Shown one piece after another: positions 24,730-33,313 of a stretch of DNA of 64,000 bases. Origin of the DNA: UBA10103 sp964437185 (GTDB taxonomy: Bacteria; Patescibacteriota; Minisyncoccia; Phycocordibacterales; UBA2100); assembly GCA_964437185.1 (NCBI GenBank), contig CAYTFU010000001.1:62001-126000 (forward strand). The letters run 5' to 3'. The first letter of the stretch is position 1; each line of letters begins with the position of its first letter. The notes under the pieces are model-generated. The model saw only the letters and a program-made list of their open reading frames with translations. It made no database searches and had not been told where the DNA came from. A program made the translations under genes and the position numbers.

Positions 24730-27639
24730 TCACATTCCCGGACTATAGGTCGTGACCACGTTGGCCAAAAACGATCCGTATGCCTCCGGAGTAATAGCGT
24801 CCACTTTCAATTTCGCCTCTTCAAGCGCCGCAAAAGCCGCTTCCTTATCGTCCGCAGCAGTATAGTTGTATCCAGCCCCCACGTACGCCACTACCGCATC
24901 AAGCATAACTTTATTCCGACCAAAATTTTCCTGAAATAATTTCGTCCGGTCGCTCGTAAATGTATCGTCGAGTAGTTCACGCATGCCCGGAACCGTGAGC
25001 GTTGCAAACTTCTGTTTCTTCTCTGGATCAAGGTCAGCAAAATTAACCCCTTCAGGACTCTCCTGTCGCCACATTTCCTCCTGTATTAGAGGGCGTAGGC
25101 GAACGAGTTTTTTCCACTCTTCCTCGAGCCAATCTGCATCATCTCCCATGCCGTGAGCACGTAACATTCCAAATATGTCGTCCGCTATCGTGCCATATAT
25201 CTTCATGTGCCGTAGGAGCTCCTTTGCATCAATCTGTTGATTACCCATCACGTCGTTCAACGTACCTGCCTGTGCCGCCGATTCAAGCATGCTTCCCTTT
25301 CCGACTAGATACAGTGGAAAAAGGAAGTTGCTTGTTGAATTTGCCGAAATTGCCCGCACGTTCACGTAGGGCTTACGCAAATCTGCAAATAATTTTTCCA
25401 GCGCCGGCGTCTCACGAGCATTCGCACGATCGCGCAGCTGCGGCGCGCCCATATGACCCGCAAAGAATTCGAGAAGCCCGCCAAACTTCGTTTTCGTATT
25501 GCCCTCCCCTTTCTTTCCAAACATCGTCTGATAAAAAGCTTGCTCGTTCTGAGCCGCCGCTTTGAGGGCCTCCGGCACAAGTGGTAATCCTCCCTCTTTC
25601 AGAGCTTGCACATTTCTATCGTGCTGCTCCACAGCCTCTTGCCGCATTCGCCGAAGACGCTCGGTATTAATACCGACAAGGGTTAGTTCCTTTGAACGAC
25701 TCTGATTAGTGAAAGAATTTACCCATTTCAGTACGCGCAGTAAGCGGTTGAATCCTCGCGGATTTCGTAGCAACTTCTTCTGCCAGTCATCGCCAACTGC
25801 TTCCTGCAAGAATGCTCTAGCTTCCTCCACCGCTTTATTTTCCGCTTCGCGCTGCGCCTCCCAGTCCTTGCCCCACAACGCTTCCGCTTCCACGTCGCTG
25901 AGAGGTCGGTGATCAAGGACTCTCCCTCTGATCATCGGCAAATAGCCTTCAGGATCCCAGAGACCACCCTGCCGAAATGCTGCCTCGCCGGTACCCCACT
26001 TCACCCGCACGTTGGTCGTATATTTTTTATTAAATTCATGCACCGCGATGGCGGTTTCCCATGTTCGCACGAGCGCTGATGTCTGCCCCACCTCTCTCGA
26101 AAGGTCCGATCCCGCTATGAATACTTCGTTGATATGTTTTTCAAACTCTTTTTGGCCGTCCCCGCCCTTGTACTTAGAAAAATAATCCCACATTTTCTCC
26201 AGGTACCCCGTGATTTTATCTGGATCCACCGTTTCCTCCGACTCAAAGAGAGGAACAAAAGAGATCTCCGCAGCGTAGTTGAACTGTTCCTCGACAGCGG
26301 TCGATTCCGATTTCTCGCGCCGCAAGTCATCAAGTTCTGCTATGAGTGTACTGACGTCTTTTGGACCGTCCGCCATCGCAATCATGACCTGGGGTATGAC
26401 CACTTCGGTAGGACCGACGACAGTCTTGTCATTATCCAACCCCCGATTTTCTTGCGCAAGTTGATTGATTTCCAGGACCTGATTGAGAATATTTTTTAGC
26501 AAAGAGTACTGCGCCTCGTCGAAGGCTTTCAATTTATCGTGAGGTTGTTTTTGTTTATTGAACCGAGCAGCTATAGCAGCTTCGATGGTCTTGTGGTCAA
26601 GGCGCGGGATAAACTTCACCCTATCCGACAGATACTTCACATGCTCCCTACCCTTCGCGCTGTTTTTTGATTTGATCTCGTTCTTCCAACGTACGAGCTG
26701 GCTGAGTTGCCCGTATCTCTCTTTTTTCAGTAGGTGGAGTGTCCTCTCGAGCTCAATTACCACCTCGGGTGGTAAGCCCGTTGGATCTTGCAGTCGTGAA
26801 GAAACCGTATGGTTTAGTGAGGCATTACGCCGGAATTTAGAATATAAATCACCAACTCCGTTGAACTGGTCGATCGTCAACCCAGCAGCATCAGCACTAA
26901 ACTTGATGTCTTCATAAACGAGCGCCGCATACTTGGAGTATGTGTGACCGGCGGCCCTCTTCGCCCCGTCGAAATCTATCCACACATAATGTTCTTCGGC
27001 TACACCTCCAAGGAGGATAGTCTTTGCCTCCAGCACCGTCTCATCGCTCTCATCAAACTCTCCTGTCGGTTCGGGGAGACCGATCGCATACTTATCGATA
27101 ATATCCTCGATGTCCTTGTCCGATACCTCCTGTGCGTCGCCCACTAACTTCCCCTTTGCGACTAACAATGCGGTGATATCACCCACAATGTCTACCTGAA
27201 GTTTTTCAATGTCTAATTGCTTGAGATTCGCATTTGACGAGATTGCAGCGTCCGAGAGATCTGCCATAAGATGGCCCGTCCTGTTGATGAGGCGTTGAGT
27301 TCTTTCCTTCGCTAGCGCATCAATCCGTGCTGGATCCGTCGGTAAATTTCCCACAGCACGCATCTTTAAGAGATCCCCGACCTCTCTCATGAGCTCTCTA
27401 TAATAGAGTGGAGGTAGGTTTTGAGAGGGGTGATATGTCGATTCCGTTATTCGATCCCAAAAATTGTTCCGGTCTTGCGGTGAATCTTGCGCACTACTCT
27501 GGTCAGAAGTCTCAGTAGAATCGGTTAGTTGTGTTATGTAACGAAACAGAGTTCTGTGTATTTCACGGAAAATCACCGGATCAACGCGAGTCATTGGCTC
27601 GATTCGTTCACTCCTCCTCCGATCAAGGGCCTCACTCAT
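24730..27639 (-). CDS. Large cytoplasmic orphan protein, 969 residues
   Basis: The protein is very rich in charged residues and predicted helical, with no signal peptide or membrane segment. Recognisable landmarks are an N-terminal helical region (residues 1-150), an acidic centre (VSDKDIEDIIDKYAIG..., DESDETVLEAK), basic helices (KRKSK-like stretches near 340-370), and a C-terminal third with AFLQEAVGDDWQKKLLRNPRGFNRLLRVL and LDAVVAYVGAGYNYTAADDKEAAF. I recognise no family. A TAAACT box at 27646-27651 lies 6 nt before the ATG, the same arrangement as for the trigger factor gene, so it is expressed as core genes are here. Confidence 0.8.
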   Translation of the reverse strand: MSEALDRRRSERIEPMTRVDPVIFREIHRTLFRYITQLTDSTETSDQSSAQDSPQDRNNFWDRITESTYHPSQNLPPLYYRELMREVGDLLKMRAVGNLPTDPARIDALAKERTQRLINRTGHLMADLSDAAISSNANLKQLDIEKLQVDIVGDITALLVAKGKLVGDAQEVSDKDIEDIIDKYAIGLPEPTGEFDESDETVLEAKTILLGGVAEEHYVWIDFDGAKRAAGHTYSKYAALVYEDIKFSADAAGLTIDQFNGVGDLYSKFRRNASLNHTVSSRLQDPTGLPPEVVIELERTLHLLKKERYGQLSQLVRWKNEIKSKNSAKGREHVKYLSDRVKFIPRLDHKTIEAAIAARFNKQKQPHDKLKAFDEAQYSLLKNILNQVLEINQLAQENRGLDNDKTVVGPTEVVIPQVMIAMADGPKDVSTLIAELDDLRREKSESTAVEEQFNYAAEISFVPLFESEETVDPDKITGYLEKMWDYFSKYKGGDGQKEFEKHINEVFIAGSDLSREVGQTSALVRTWETAIAVHEFNKKYTTNVRVKWGTGEAAFRQGGLWDPEGYLPMIRGRVLDHRPLSDVEAEALWGKDWEAQREAENKAVEEARAFLQEAVGDDWQKKLLRNPRGFNRLLRVLKWVNSFTNQSRSKELTLVGINTERLRRMRQEAVEQHDRNVQALKEGGLPLVPEALKAAAQNEQAFYQTMFGKKGEGNTKTKFGGLLEFFAGHMGAPQLRDRANARETPALEKLFADLRKPYVNVRAISANSTSNFLFPLYLVGKGSMLESAAQAGTLNDVMGNQQIDAKELLRHMKIYGTIADDIFGMLRAHGMGDDADWLEEEWKKLVRLRPLIQEEMWRQESPEGVNFADLDPEKKQKFATLTVPGMRELLDDTFTSDRTKLFQENFGRNKVMLDAVVAYVGAGYNYTAADDKEAAFAALEEAKLKVDAITPEAYGSFLANVVTTYSPGM

Positions 27640-27713
27640 CCTAGGAGTTTACAACAAACCGAGATGCAGTGCTTGCGAGTCGTTATGTATATACTGTGCG
27701 GCAGCCACTTTTC
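27640..27713. other. Short spacer between divergent genes
   Basis: Contains the TAAACT box of the orphan gene on the minus strand (27646-27651) and ends at the nusA -35 box. Confidence 0.4.
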
Positions 27714-27741
27714 TTGACACCGTCATTCATTCATATATACT
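27714..27741 (+). promoter_or_regulatory. Strong sigma-70-type promoter of nusA
   Basis: TTGACA at 27714-27719, 16 bp, TATACT at 27736-27741. Both hexamers match consensus closely. Unlike most genes here it leaves a long leader. Confidence 0.75.
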
Positions 27742-27747
27742 GCGTCT

Positions 27748-27894
27748 ATTCGTTCCGCCTCTGGCGGGACTTTTGTTAAAAAATGCTTATGAGCGAAGCG
27801 AATTAGCAGCTTTTTAACCCCCCGATTGGCCCAAAGGGCCTTTCGAAGGGGGTCAAGGCACGCCAAATCGCGACAAAATTAACCAAACTATCGT
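27748..27894 (+). promoter_or_regulatory. Structured 147-nt nusA leader
   Basis: A first hairpin CCGCC-TCT-GGCGG (27755-27767) is followed by GACTTTTGTT and looks like an attenuator terminator. A second, longer one has outer arms CCCCCC and GGGGG around GGCCC-AAA-GGGCC (about 27819-27854). No riboswitch class recognised. No Shine-Dalgarno before the nusA ATG. Confidence 0.5.
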
Positions 27895-29175
27895 ATGGCT
27901 CTATTCGACCTCAAATCACTCAATTCCGCTCTCGACGAGCTCCAGCAGGAGCGCGGTATTTCGCGCGAAAGCGTCACAGAAGCGCTTTCGACTGCGCTTG
28001 CTGCCGCATACCGCCGTGAGTACGGAAAGCGCGGGCAGATCATTCGCGCGACGTTTAATCCAGCTACAGGCGACATGGAATTCCGCCAGGCGAAAATCGT
28101 GGTGGATAAATCTTTGGTACGAACAGCCGACGAGGCCGATGACCTGCCCTCCGAAGCCTCGGCGAAGGAGGGTGACCATCGATCACGCTTCAATCCCGAA
28201 CAGCACATCATGATTGAAGATGCGCGCCGCATTAAGCGCGACGCAGCACTCGATGAAGAAATCTCCTTCCCTCTTGAACCACAAGACGATTTCGGCCGTA
28301 TCGCCGCACAAGCAGCAAAGCAGGTCATCATGCAAAAGGTGCGCGAGGCAGAACGCGCGAGTATCATTACCGAATACGGTCAGCGTGAGGGCGACATCGT
28401 GACGGGCCACGTACAGCGCTTTGAACGCGGCAACCTCTTTGTCGATCTCGGCCGCGCCACCGCCATCTTGCCCTACGACGAGCAGATCCCCGGCGAGCGC
28501 TACCGACAAGGCGAGCGCGTGCGCGCACTCCTCCTTCGGGTAGACGAAGGCGTGCGCGGTACATTTATCCGCCTTTCTCGCTCGCACCCGCGATTCTTGA
28601 CGAAGCTTTTTGAGGCCGAGGTTCCCGAAATGGCGAGCGGGGTCGTGGAGGTAAAGGGCATTGTCCGCGAGCCAGGAAGCCGCGCCAAGATCGCAGTATT
28701 TTCCAACGACGATCACGTCGACCCTGTAGGCGCGCTCGTCGGTCAACGCGGCGTGCGCGTCGCGGTCGTCACCTCCGAACTTGGCGGCGAGAAGATCGAC
28801 GTCGTCGAATGGTCGGCAGATGCTTCTGCGTACGTCAAAGAATCTCTGAAGCCAGCACAAGTACACGCCGTCGAACTCAACGAAAGCGAGGCGCGCGCCG
28901 TGGTACAAGTCGCCGAAGATCAGCAATCCCTCGCAATTGGTCGGGGTGGCCAGAATGTCCGTCTCGCGGCACGACTCACCGGCTGGAAAATCGACATTCG
29001 CTCCGTTGGAGGCACGCAACTTGCGGGATCTGAAGAAGCCGTTGAATCAGTAGACACCGAAGGATCAGCAACGCCCGCCCACGCACTCGCCGAAGAAAAG
29101 CTCGAGGCGGAAGTGGATGCGGTCGAAGAGAGAGTTGAATCTGAGGAAGAGAAAAAGGAGGAGTCGAAGGAATAA
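27895..29175 (+). CDS. nusA: Transcription termination/antitermination factor NusA
   Basis: 426 residues. N-terminal RNA polymerase-binding domain (1-145), S1 domain (REGDIVTGHVQRFERGNLFVDLG, about 160-230), KH1/KH2 (PVGALVGQRGVRVAVVTSELGGEKIDVVEW and SLAIGRGGQNVRLAARLTGWKIDI). The C-terminal tail is acidic (EERVESEEEKKEESKE). An in-frame stretch LPSEASAKEG at about residues 84-93 of the N-terminal domain is encoded by a 28-bp palindromic repeat that recurs in the XerC/D gene, so it is an inserted element rather than native sequence. Confidence 0.94.
   Translation: MALFDLKSLNSALDELQQERGISRESVTEALSTALAAAYRREYGKRGQIIRATFNPATGDMEFRQAKIVVDKSLVRTADEADDLPSEASAKEGDHRSRFNPEQHIMIEDARRIKRDAALDEEISFPLEPQDDFGRIAAQAAKQVIMQKVREAERASIITEYGQREGDIVTGHVQRFERGNLFVDLGRATAILPYDEQIPGERYRQGERVRALLLRVDEGVRGTFIRLSRSHPRFLTKLFEAEVPEMASGVVEVKGIVREPGSRAKIAVFSNDDHVDPVGALVGQRGVRVAVVTSELGGEKIDVVEWSADASAYVKESLKPAQVHAVELNESEARAVVQVAEDQQSLAIGRGGQNVRLAARLTGWKIDIRSVGGTQLAGSEEAVESVDTEGSATPAHALAEEKLEAEVDAVEERVESEEEKKEESKE
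28145..28172 (+). repeat. 28-bp palindromic element, copy in nusA
   Basis: Starts TGCCCTCCGAAGCCTC and ends GGCGAAGGAGGG; arms CCCTCC and GGAGGG. It matches the copy at 54023-54050 at 25 of 28 bases. In frame and without stops. Confidence 0.75.
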
Positions 29176-29197
29176 TCCAAAGTCGATGTGCTTTTTT

Positions 29198-29222
29198 GCG
29201 GCGCGCCCTTTGGGCGCGCCGC
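29198..29222 (+). terminator. Strong hairpin between nusA and ppa
   Basis: GCGGCGCGCCC, loop TTT, GGGCGCGCCGC: 11-bp perfect stem. There is no T-run after it (TGTGTTAT), so it may be an RNA-stability or pausing hairpin rather than a terminator. Confidence 0.55.
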
Positions 29223-29273
29223 TGTGTTATGCAGGGGTTGCGACTACGCGCTGCAAGCTGTAAGCTACAAGCT

Positions 29274-29810
29274 ATGAATTTGTGGCACGATGTACCGCTC
29301 GGCGAAAATGCACCTGAAGAATTTAATGTGATCGTCGAGATCCCGCGCGGATCGCACAATAAGTACGAGATCGACAAAGACACGGGCCTCATCAAGCTCG
29401 ATCGGGTGAATTTTTCTGCATCCGCTTATCCTTTTGACTACGGCTTTGCCCCGCAAACCCTTTGGGACGATGGCGACGCGCTTGATGCTGTCATTCTCAC
29501 GACCAACCCGATTCCACCCGGCATCCTCGTCACCGTCCGCCCCATCGGCCTCATGAAAATGACCGACGACGGCGAATCAGACGACAAGGTGCTCTGCGTC
29601 CCCGTCGACGACATCCGTTTTGATGAAGTAAAAAATATCGAAGACGTCAATCCGCACACCCTCAAAGAGATGCGACACTTTTTTGAGCACAACAAGGCAC
29701 TCAAGAAAAAGCCGGTTCCCATCACCGTGCATGGTTTTGAGGATCGCGACCACGCGCACGCCGCAATCAAACGCTCCGTCGAGACCTACAAAGCGAAGTT
29801 CGGGAAATAG
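29274..29810 (+). CDS. ppa: Inorganic pyrophosphatase
   Basis: 178 residues, family I length. MNLWHDVPLG at the start, EIPRGSHNKYEIDKDTG, YPFDYGFAPQTLWDDGDALDAVIL with the metal-binding Asp cluster, and DDKVLCVPVDDIR. It hydrolyses pyrophosphate to drive polymerisation reactions. The start at 29274 matches the conserved N-terminus; the upstream frame is repeat sequence (AAGCTGTAAGCTACAAGCT). Confidence 0.94.
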   Translation: MNLWHDVPLGENAPEEFNVIVEIPRGSHNKYEIDKDTGLIKLDRVNFSASAYPFDYGFAPQTLWDDGDALDAVILTTNPIPPGILVTVRPIGLMKMTDDGESDDKVLCVPVDDIRFDEVKNIEDVNPHTLKEMRHFFEHNKALKKKPVPITVHGFEDRDHAHAAIKRSVETYKAKFGK

Positions 29811-29867
29811 CTATCCACACAGTCCGCCGTTCGACTCGCCCCCATGCGCGGGTGCTACAATATTTGT

Positions 29868-30092
29868 ATGCCTCCTACATCAGAATCAGATCAAAAACCT
29901 TTCGATCCGGTGGATCATCTGTTACCTCCCGCGCGCAAACCGTCGTCAGGACCCACGGTCGGCATCATCATCATTTTGCTTATCATGATTGCGGGCGCAT
30001 TCTATGTGTGGAGCGCAAGCCAAAATCGCCCTGATCCGACTAGGAATCTTCCCCTCATCCCGGGCGACGTTGCTATCGAGAGCATTCAATAA
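29868..30092 (+). CDS. Small single-pass membrane protein
   Basis: 74 residues: a Pro/Ser-rich cytosolic N-terminus, one membrane segment GIIIILLIMIAGAFYVW (about 32-48) and a short polar C-terminus. TACAAT at 29856-29861 is 6 nt before the ATG, supporting a real leaderless gene. It lies between ppa and tig in the same direction. Function unknown. Confidence 0.7.
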   Translation: MPPTSESDQKPFDPVDHLLPPARKPSSGPTVGIIIILLIMIAGAFYVWSASQNRPDPTRNLPLIPGDVAIESIQ

Positions 30093-30142
30093 ATCCCGCG
30101 AAAAAACTCGACGTCATGGACATCGTGGGGTAAACTCCTGCG

Positions 30143-31264
30143 ATGAATCACACACTCACGAATACAAAAGTCACGCGCGATGAAAAGGCGTGGGAGGTAG
30201 AGATCGTTGCGGAGATTCCTGCCGAAGTCCTCGCGACCTATCGCGAGCGAGCGCTCAAGAGCATTCAGAAAGAGGCCAAGCTCGACGGCTTCCGCCCAGG
30301 AAAAGCACCTCTCGATCGAATTCTTGCGATCTATGGAGAGACGGCGGTGATGCGGGAAGCTGCGCAGCAAGCCATACAAGGCGAATTACCAGAGTTTCTC
30401 GCTTCCGAAAAGCTTCTCATTGTCGAATCGCCGCGCGTTACGACGGACACGCCAGAAGCGGGTAAGTCCCTCAAATTTACCGCTCGCGCACCACTCGCCC
30501 CTCATATTGAACTCTCCGATTACAAAAAACTTCGCGACACGCACCCCACCGTTGCCGAGTCCGAGACGGCCGTCTCCGACGAGGAACATAAGAGTGCGAT
30601 GACGCACCTGCGGCGAGAGCGAGCGCGGATTGAAAAAATTGAAGCAGGTACCGAATCCGAAAAAGCGACCGAGGAATCGCGCAGCATGAAGGAAGAAGAA
30701 CTCCCCCACCTCGACGATGCGTTCGTGCAATCGCTCGGGTACGAGACAGCGGAGAAGTTTTCCGAAGCGCTCCGCGCCAATATTAAGACAGAGAAAGAAA
30801 TGCAGGCGCGCGAAAAGCGCCGCGCGGCGCTTCTCGATACACTTGTCAAAGATTCTAAGATCTCCTACCCTACCTCACTTCGCGAATACGAACTCGACGA
30901 TATGGAAGCCCGCGTAAAAGACGACCTCGCGCGCGCCGGCCAGACATTTGAAGGCTACCTTGAACAGACAAAAAAGACGCGCGAACAGATTCGCGCAGAA
31001 TGGAATGATGCGGCCGACAAGCGCGCAAAAGTGCGCCTTATCCTCACCGACATCGCGCGAAAGGAAGGAATCGAGCCAGATGAAAAAGCACTCGAACACG
31101 AACTCGAACATGCAAAGAAGCGTTATCCGCAAGCCGATCCTATCGCCATGCGCGCGCACATCGCCCACGCAATGCGCAACGACGCCACCCTACGATTCCT
31201 CGAAAACGAAAAGTCGGAATCAAGGCATCACCACGATCACAAACACGAGAGCCACAAACACTAG
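30143..31264 (+). CDS. tig: Trigger factor lacking the PPIase domain
   Basis: 373 residues, shorter than the usual 430 or so. The ribosome-binding signature GFRPGKAP is at residues 49-56. After the N-terminal domain the chain passes directly into the helical SurA-like chaperone domain (from about 120); no FKBP segment is present. The C-terminus is His-rich (HHHDHKHESHKH), which may bind metal. It should chaperone nascent chains at the ribosome exit. TAAACT at 30131-30136 is 6 nt before the ATG. A separate membrane-anchored FKBP is encoded at 56408. Confidence 0.9.
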   Translation: MNHTLTNTKVTRDEKAWEVEIVAEIPAEVLATYRERALKSIQKEAKLDGFRPGKAPLDRILAIYGETAVMREAAQQAIQGELPEFLASEKLLIVESPRVTTDTPEAGKSLKFTARAPLAPHIELSDYKKLRDTHPTVAESETAVSDEEHKSAMTHLRRERARIEKIEAGTESEKATEESRSMKEEELPHLDDAFVQSLGYETAEKFSEALRANIKTEKEMQAREKRRAALLDTLVKDSKISYPTSLREYELDDMEARVKDDLARAGQTFEGYLEQTKKTREQIRAEWNDAADKRAKVRLILTDIARKEGIEPDEKALEHELEHAKKRYPQADPIAMRAHIAHAMRNDATLRFLENEKSESRHHHDHKHESHKH

Positions 31265-31305
31265 CATTAAAAAGTGCGCCGGCTTTTGTATGAGTACCGG
31301 CAAAC

Positions 31306-31578
31306 TCATCGGTCATTGGCTGCATCTGGTGCTAGCAATGACCAATCTGTGGACGACACATCTACCTCGAAGGTCAGGGTGCCGCCCGAACGGTGGATCA
31401 GTGTAACGAACACAACGAGGACATCGCCCACAACGCGTGCCCGTCTCTCGGGTATGGCGCCCTCGTCTATCCCCCACTTACTGGCTGTTTGGAACAGACA
31501 CACCTTCGTTGTGCGCCACGCCGCCTCCGCAGTCGACGAAAGACCCACTCTCGCAAGATCGATTGGTCCGTCGGCCAT
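31306..31578 (-). CDS. Hypothetical protein, 90 residues
   Basis: Start MADGPIDLARVG at 31578 is preceded by GAGAGAGGG 7 nt upstream. Short soluble protein with a beta-like segment VVGDVLVVFVTLIHRSGGTLTFEV. No family recognised. Same strand and same Shine-Dalgarno style as the next gene at 31721. Confidence 0.5.
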   Translation of the reverse strand: MADGPIDLARVGLSSTAEAAWRTTKVCLFQTASKWGIDEGAIPERRARVVGDVLVVFVTLIHRSGGTLTFEVDVSSTDWSLLAPDAANDR

Positions 31579-31679
31579 TGTCAAACCCTCTCTCTGTTCA
31601 GAACCCAGGATACACATAATCCTCCAACGCTCCAAACATCGCCTACATTCAGTGGCTTAACTTTTGAATATTGTAAGAG

Positions 31680-31704
31680 TGCGGGCGCACCAGGTGCGCC
31701 CGCA
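31680..31704 (-). terminator. Hairpin after the 31721 gene
   Basis: TGCGGGCGCA (31680-31689), loop CCAGG, TGCGCCCGCA (31695-31704). The T-run on the minus strand is weak (CTCTTACAAT). Confidence 0.6.
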
Positions 31705-31720
31705 TCGCCACAAACTTCCA

Positions 31721-32122
31721 TCAGTGAAAAGTACGTGGTTCGTGCATTTGTATGTGGATTCCGGTCCCGTCGTCTTGGGCAATAGAGACGAGTTTACTGC
31801 TCGCAATCATCGCTCGCTGCACCCTCGCCGCGACTTTAAGTACCTCGTTTCGATTGCGCGCACGATACGTCTTATCCGCGAACATGACGGGCAACCCTTT
31901 GAGTAGAGACCGCACAATTCGCGCCGCCATGTCTGCCCGCACCCATTCCGCGTGCTCTTCGAGTGACGCGTTCACCATCTCGATAACCCACTCGCTACCC
32001 CGCATTCCAAGGGCGACGAGAAACTCGACAGGATCGACCGTCACCCCGTCCGGAGCAACGTTGTTGGTGAATGCCCGACTCCGACCTTGGAGCGGGCCCT
32101 TCACGACCCGCACTTTGATCAT
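31721..32122 (-). CDS. Hypothetical protein, 133 residues
   Basis: Start MIKVRVVKGPLQGR at 32122 has GAGGAGAAAGG just upstream. Soluble, with a KOW-like beginning (VRVVKGPLQGRSRAF) and a helical middle (VEFLVALGMRGSEWVIEMVNASLEEHAEWVRADMAARIVRSLL). No known domain; the KOW resemblance is weak. A hairpin follows the stop. Confidence 0.6.
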   Translation of the reverse strand: MIKVRVVKGPLQGRSRAFTNNVAPDGVTVDPVEFLVALGMRGSEWVIEMVNASLEEHAEWVRADMAARIVRSLLKGLPVMFADKTYRARNRNEVLKVAARVQRAMIASSKLVSIAQDDGTGIHIQMHEPRTFH

Positions 32123-32211
32123 TGGCCTTTCTCCTCTGTTCTGTTTCCCAATGTGCCACAAATGTCCAAACAATGAAAGCGGCCACTGCGGCAGGAGTTG
32201 CGCGTCACACA

Positions 32212-32499
32212 CTACCCAAACAAATACGAATGACTTCCGATGTCGACGAGGATTATTTTCATGATGTCGTCGCGCTTCTCATAGAGAAGTAGTACATCGC
32301 CTTTAATATGACATTCACGATACTGCGCAAAATCTCCGCTCAGCCTATGGTCAACATAAGAAGCGGGCAGGGTGTCGCCTTTCATTAAGAAGATTACTGC
32401 CTCTTCGAAGCTTTCCTGCGCAGGGCTCTTAAAGGTTCCTGATCTCAGCAATTTGAGAAACGATTTCTCGAAACGCGTGGTTTTGAGAACTCCGTACAT
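32212..32499 (-). CDS. yafQ: YafQ/RelE-family mRNA interferase toxin
   Basis: 95 residues. FEKSFLKLLRSGTF, LPASYVDHRLSGDFAQYRECHIKGDVLLLYE and IMKIILVDIGSHSYLF follow the YafQ pattern, with the conserved His-containing DHxLxG and RECHI motifs and a C-terminal SHSxLF. These ribosome-dependent endonucleases cut mRNA in the A site. The gene starts 7 nt after the stop of the DinJ-like antitoxin, forming a type II operon. Confidence 0.88.
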   Translation of the reverse strand: MYGVLKTTRFEKSFLKLLRSGTFKSPAQESFEEAVIFLMKGDTLPASYVDHRLSGDFAQYRECHIKGDVLLLYEKRDDIMKIILVDIGSHSYLFG

Positions 32500-32506
32500 G
32501 CGGAGA

Positions 32507-32764
32507 TTATAAACCCAAATCCTTAAAAAGGTCGCGCGGATTCTTATACACCTTCCCCTTCTTTAGAGCTTCTGCGACCTCTTTATCCCACTTTGCTCGC
32601 AGCGCTTTTGGATTCTTTGTCGGTGTAAATGGCAAACCCTGCTCAGTAATCACCTGATACAGAAAGAGCTTCACTCCCGATGAAATGTCGAGGCCCATGC
32701 TCGCAAGCGCCTTACTCGCTGCGGCTTTCGTCTTTTTCTCAATCCGGACGTTAATCGTTGTCAT
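32507..32764 (-). CDS. dinJ: DinJ/RelB-family antitoxin
   Basis: 85 residues. TINVRIEKKTKAAASKALASMGLDISSGVKLFLYQVITEQGLPF is the ribbon-helix-helix DNA-binding domain of RelB/DinJ; the C-terminal half (KEVAEALKKGKVYKNPRDLFKDLGL) should wrap the toxin. It would repress its own promoter. The promoter (TTGACA, 16 bp, TATACT) is at 32771-32798 and the mRNA is leaderless (6 nt from box to ATG). Confidence 0.88.
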   Translation of the reverse strand: MTTINVRIEKKTKAAASKALASMGLDISSGVKLFLYQVITEQGLPFTPTKNPKALRAKWDKEVAEALKKGKVYKNPRDLFKDLGL

Positions 32765-32770
32765 GAATGA

Positions 32771-32798
32771 AGTATATACAACGTGCGCACATTGTCAA
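32771..32798 (-). promoter_or_regulatory. Promoter and candidate operator of dinJ-yafQ
   Basis: On the minus strand TTGACA (32793-32798) and TATACT (32771-32776) are 16 bp apart. CAACGTGC and GCACATTG at 32779-32794 form a near-perfect 16-bp palindrome between the boxes, a likely RHH binding site. Confidence 0.65.
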
Positions 32799-32813
32799 CA
32801 CAGACCGGGAGGA

Positions 32814-32915
32814 TTACCTGGTGAGCTCCTTGTATTTCTCAAACAAAATCCCACGCCGCTCGGGTTCGGACCTGAAGATCCTTTTCCCGTGAGCAGGACC
32901 CTGCTCCGCACTGTC
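32814..32915 (-). pseudogene. Orphan C-terminal gene fragment with SEPER motif
   Basis: Directly after the TAG of the toxin gene and in the same frame, 33 open codons run to a TAA at 32814 and encode ...RIFRSEPERRGILFEKYKELTR. The motif SEPER, then LFE, YK and LT recurs in the small gene at 34309. No start codon belongs to it, so it looks like the tail of a lost gene. Confidence 0.5.
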
Positions 32916-33308
32916 CTAAAACAAGGTACGATATTCAGAATAATTGTTCCGTATCATCGCCTGCCACCAATCTGTTTCTCGGTGGCCACGCACGTCTGTT
33001 TTAGAGTACACAAGTAAAATAAGTACAAATCTTTTATCCGGATGCCAGGCGACAATACATCGGTTACCGGAAGTCCTTGCAGATTCCCTACTCAAGGCAA
33101 CTTTGAACTTTGTTTTTACAATCTTTATTCCGTCGTGATCGGAAATGGTTTCGGCTCTATCGGTCAGAAGTAGTGTGTCAATACGCTCAAGCCCGGCAAC
33201 AATAGCCGTGAATGTTGCGTCCCAATGAGATCTATACTTCTTTTCAAAATCTTTTATGAAGTGTCGTTCGGCAAAATGCCCGACGTGGACCGAATAATTC
33301 CCCTCCAT
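32916..33308 (-). CDS. Probable toxin partner of the HTH-Panacea antitoxin
   Basis: 130 residues, 5 nt after the stop of the HTH-Panacea gene. HFAERHFIKDFEKKYRSHWDATFTAIVAGLERIDTLLLTDRAETI and RCIVAWHPDKRFVLILLVYSKTDV fit a small alpha/beta RelE-like fold by eye, but no catalytic residue can be assigned. Panacea antitoxins neutralise many unrelated small toxins and normally sit beside them; the order antitoxin then toxin holds here. A toxic role is inferred from position. Confidence 0.65.
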   Translation of the reverse strand: MEGNYSVHVGHFAERHFIKDFEKKYRSHWDATFTAIVAGLERIDTLLLTDRAETISDHDGIKIVKTKFKVALSRESARTSGNRCIVAWHPDKRFVLILLVYSKTDVRGHRETDWWQAMIRNNYSEYRTLF

Positions 33309-33313
33309 GTCGT

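Noticed and set aside
29274..30092. Insertion element suggested by AAGCTGTAAGCTACAAGCT before ppa
   Set aside because: The short repeats are only 5-6 bases with no transposase or target duplication.
32814..32918. Stop-codon readthrough extending the toxin
   Set aside because: The tail after the TAG matches an independent family motif also seen at 34309, so a gene remnant is more likely than recoding.
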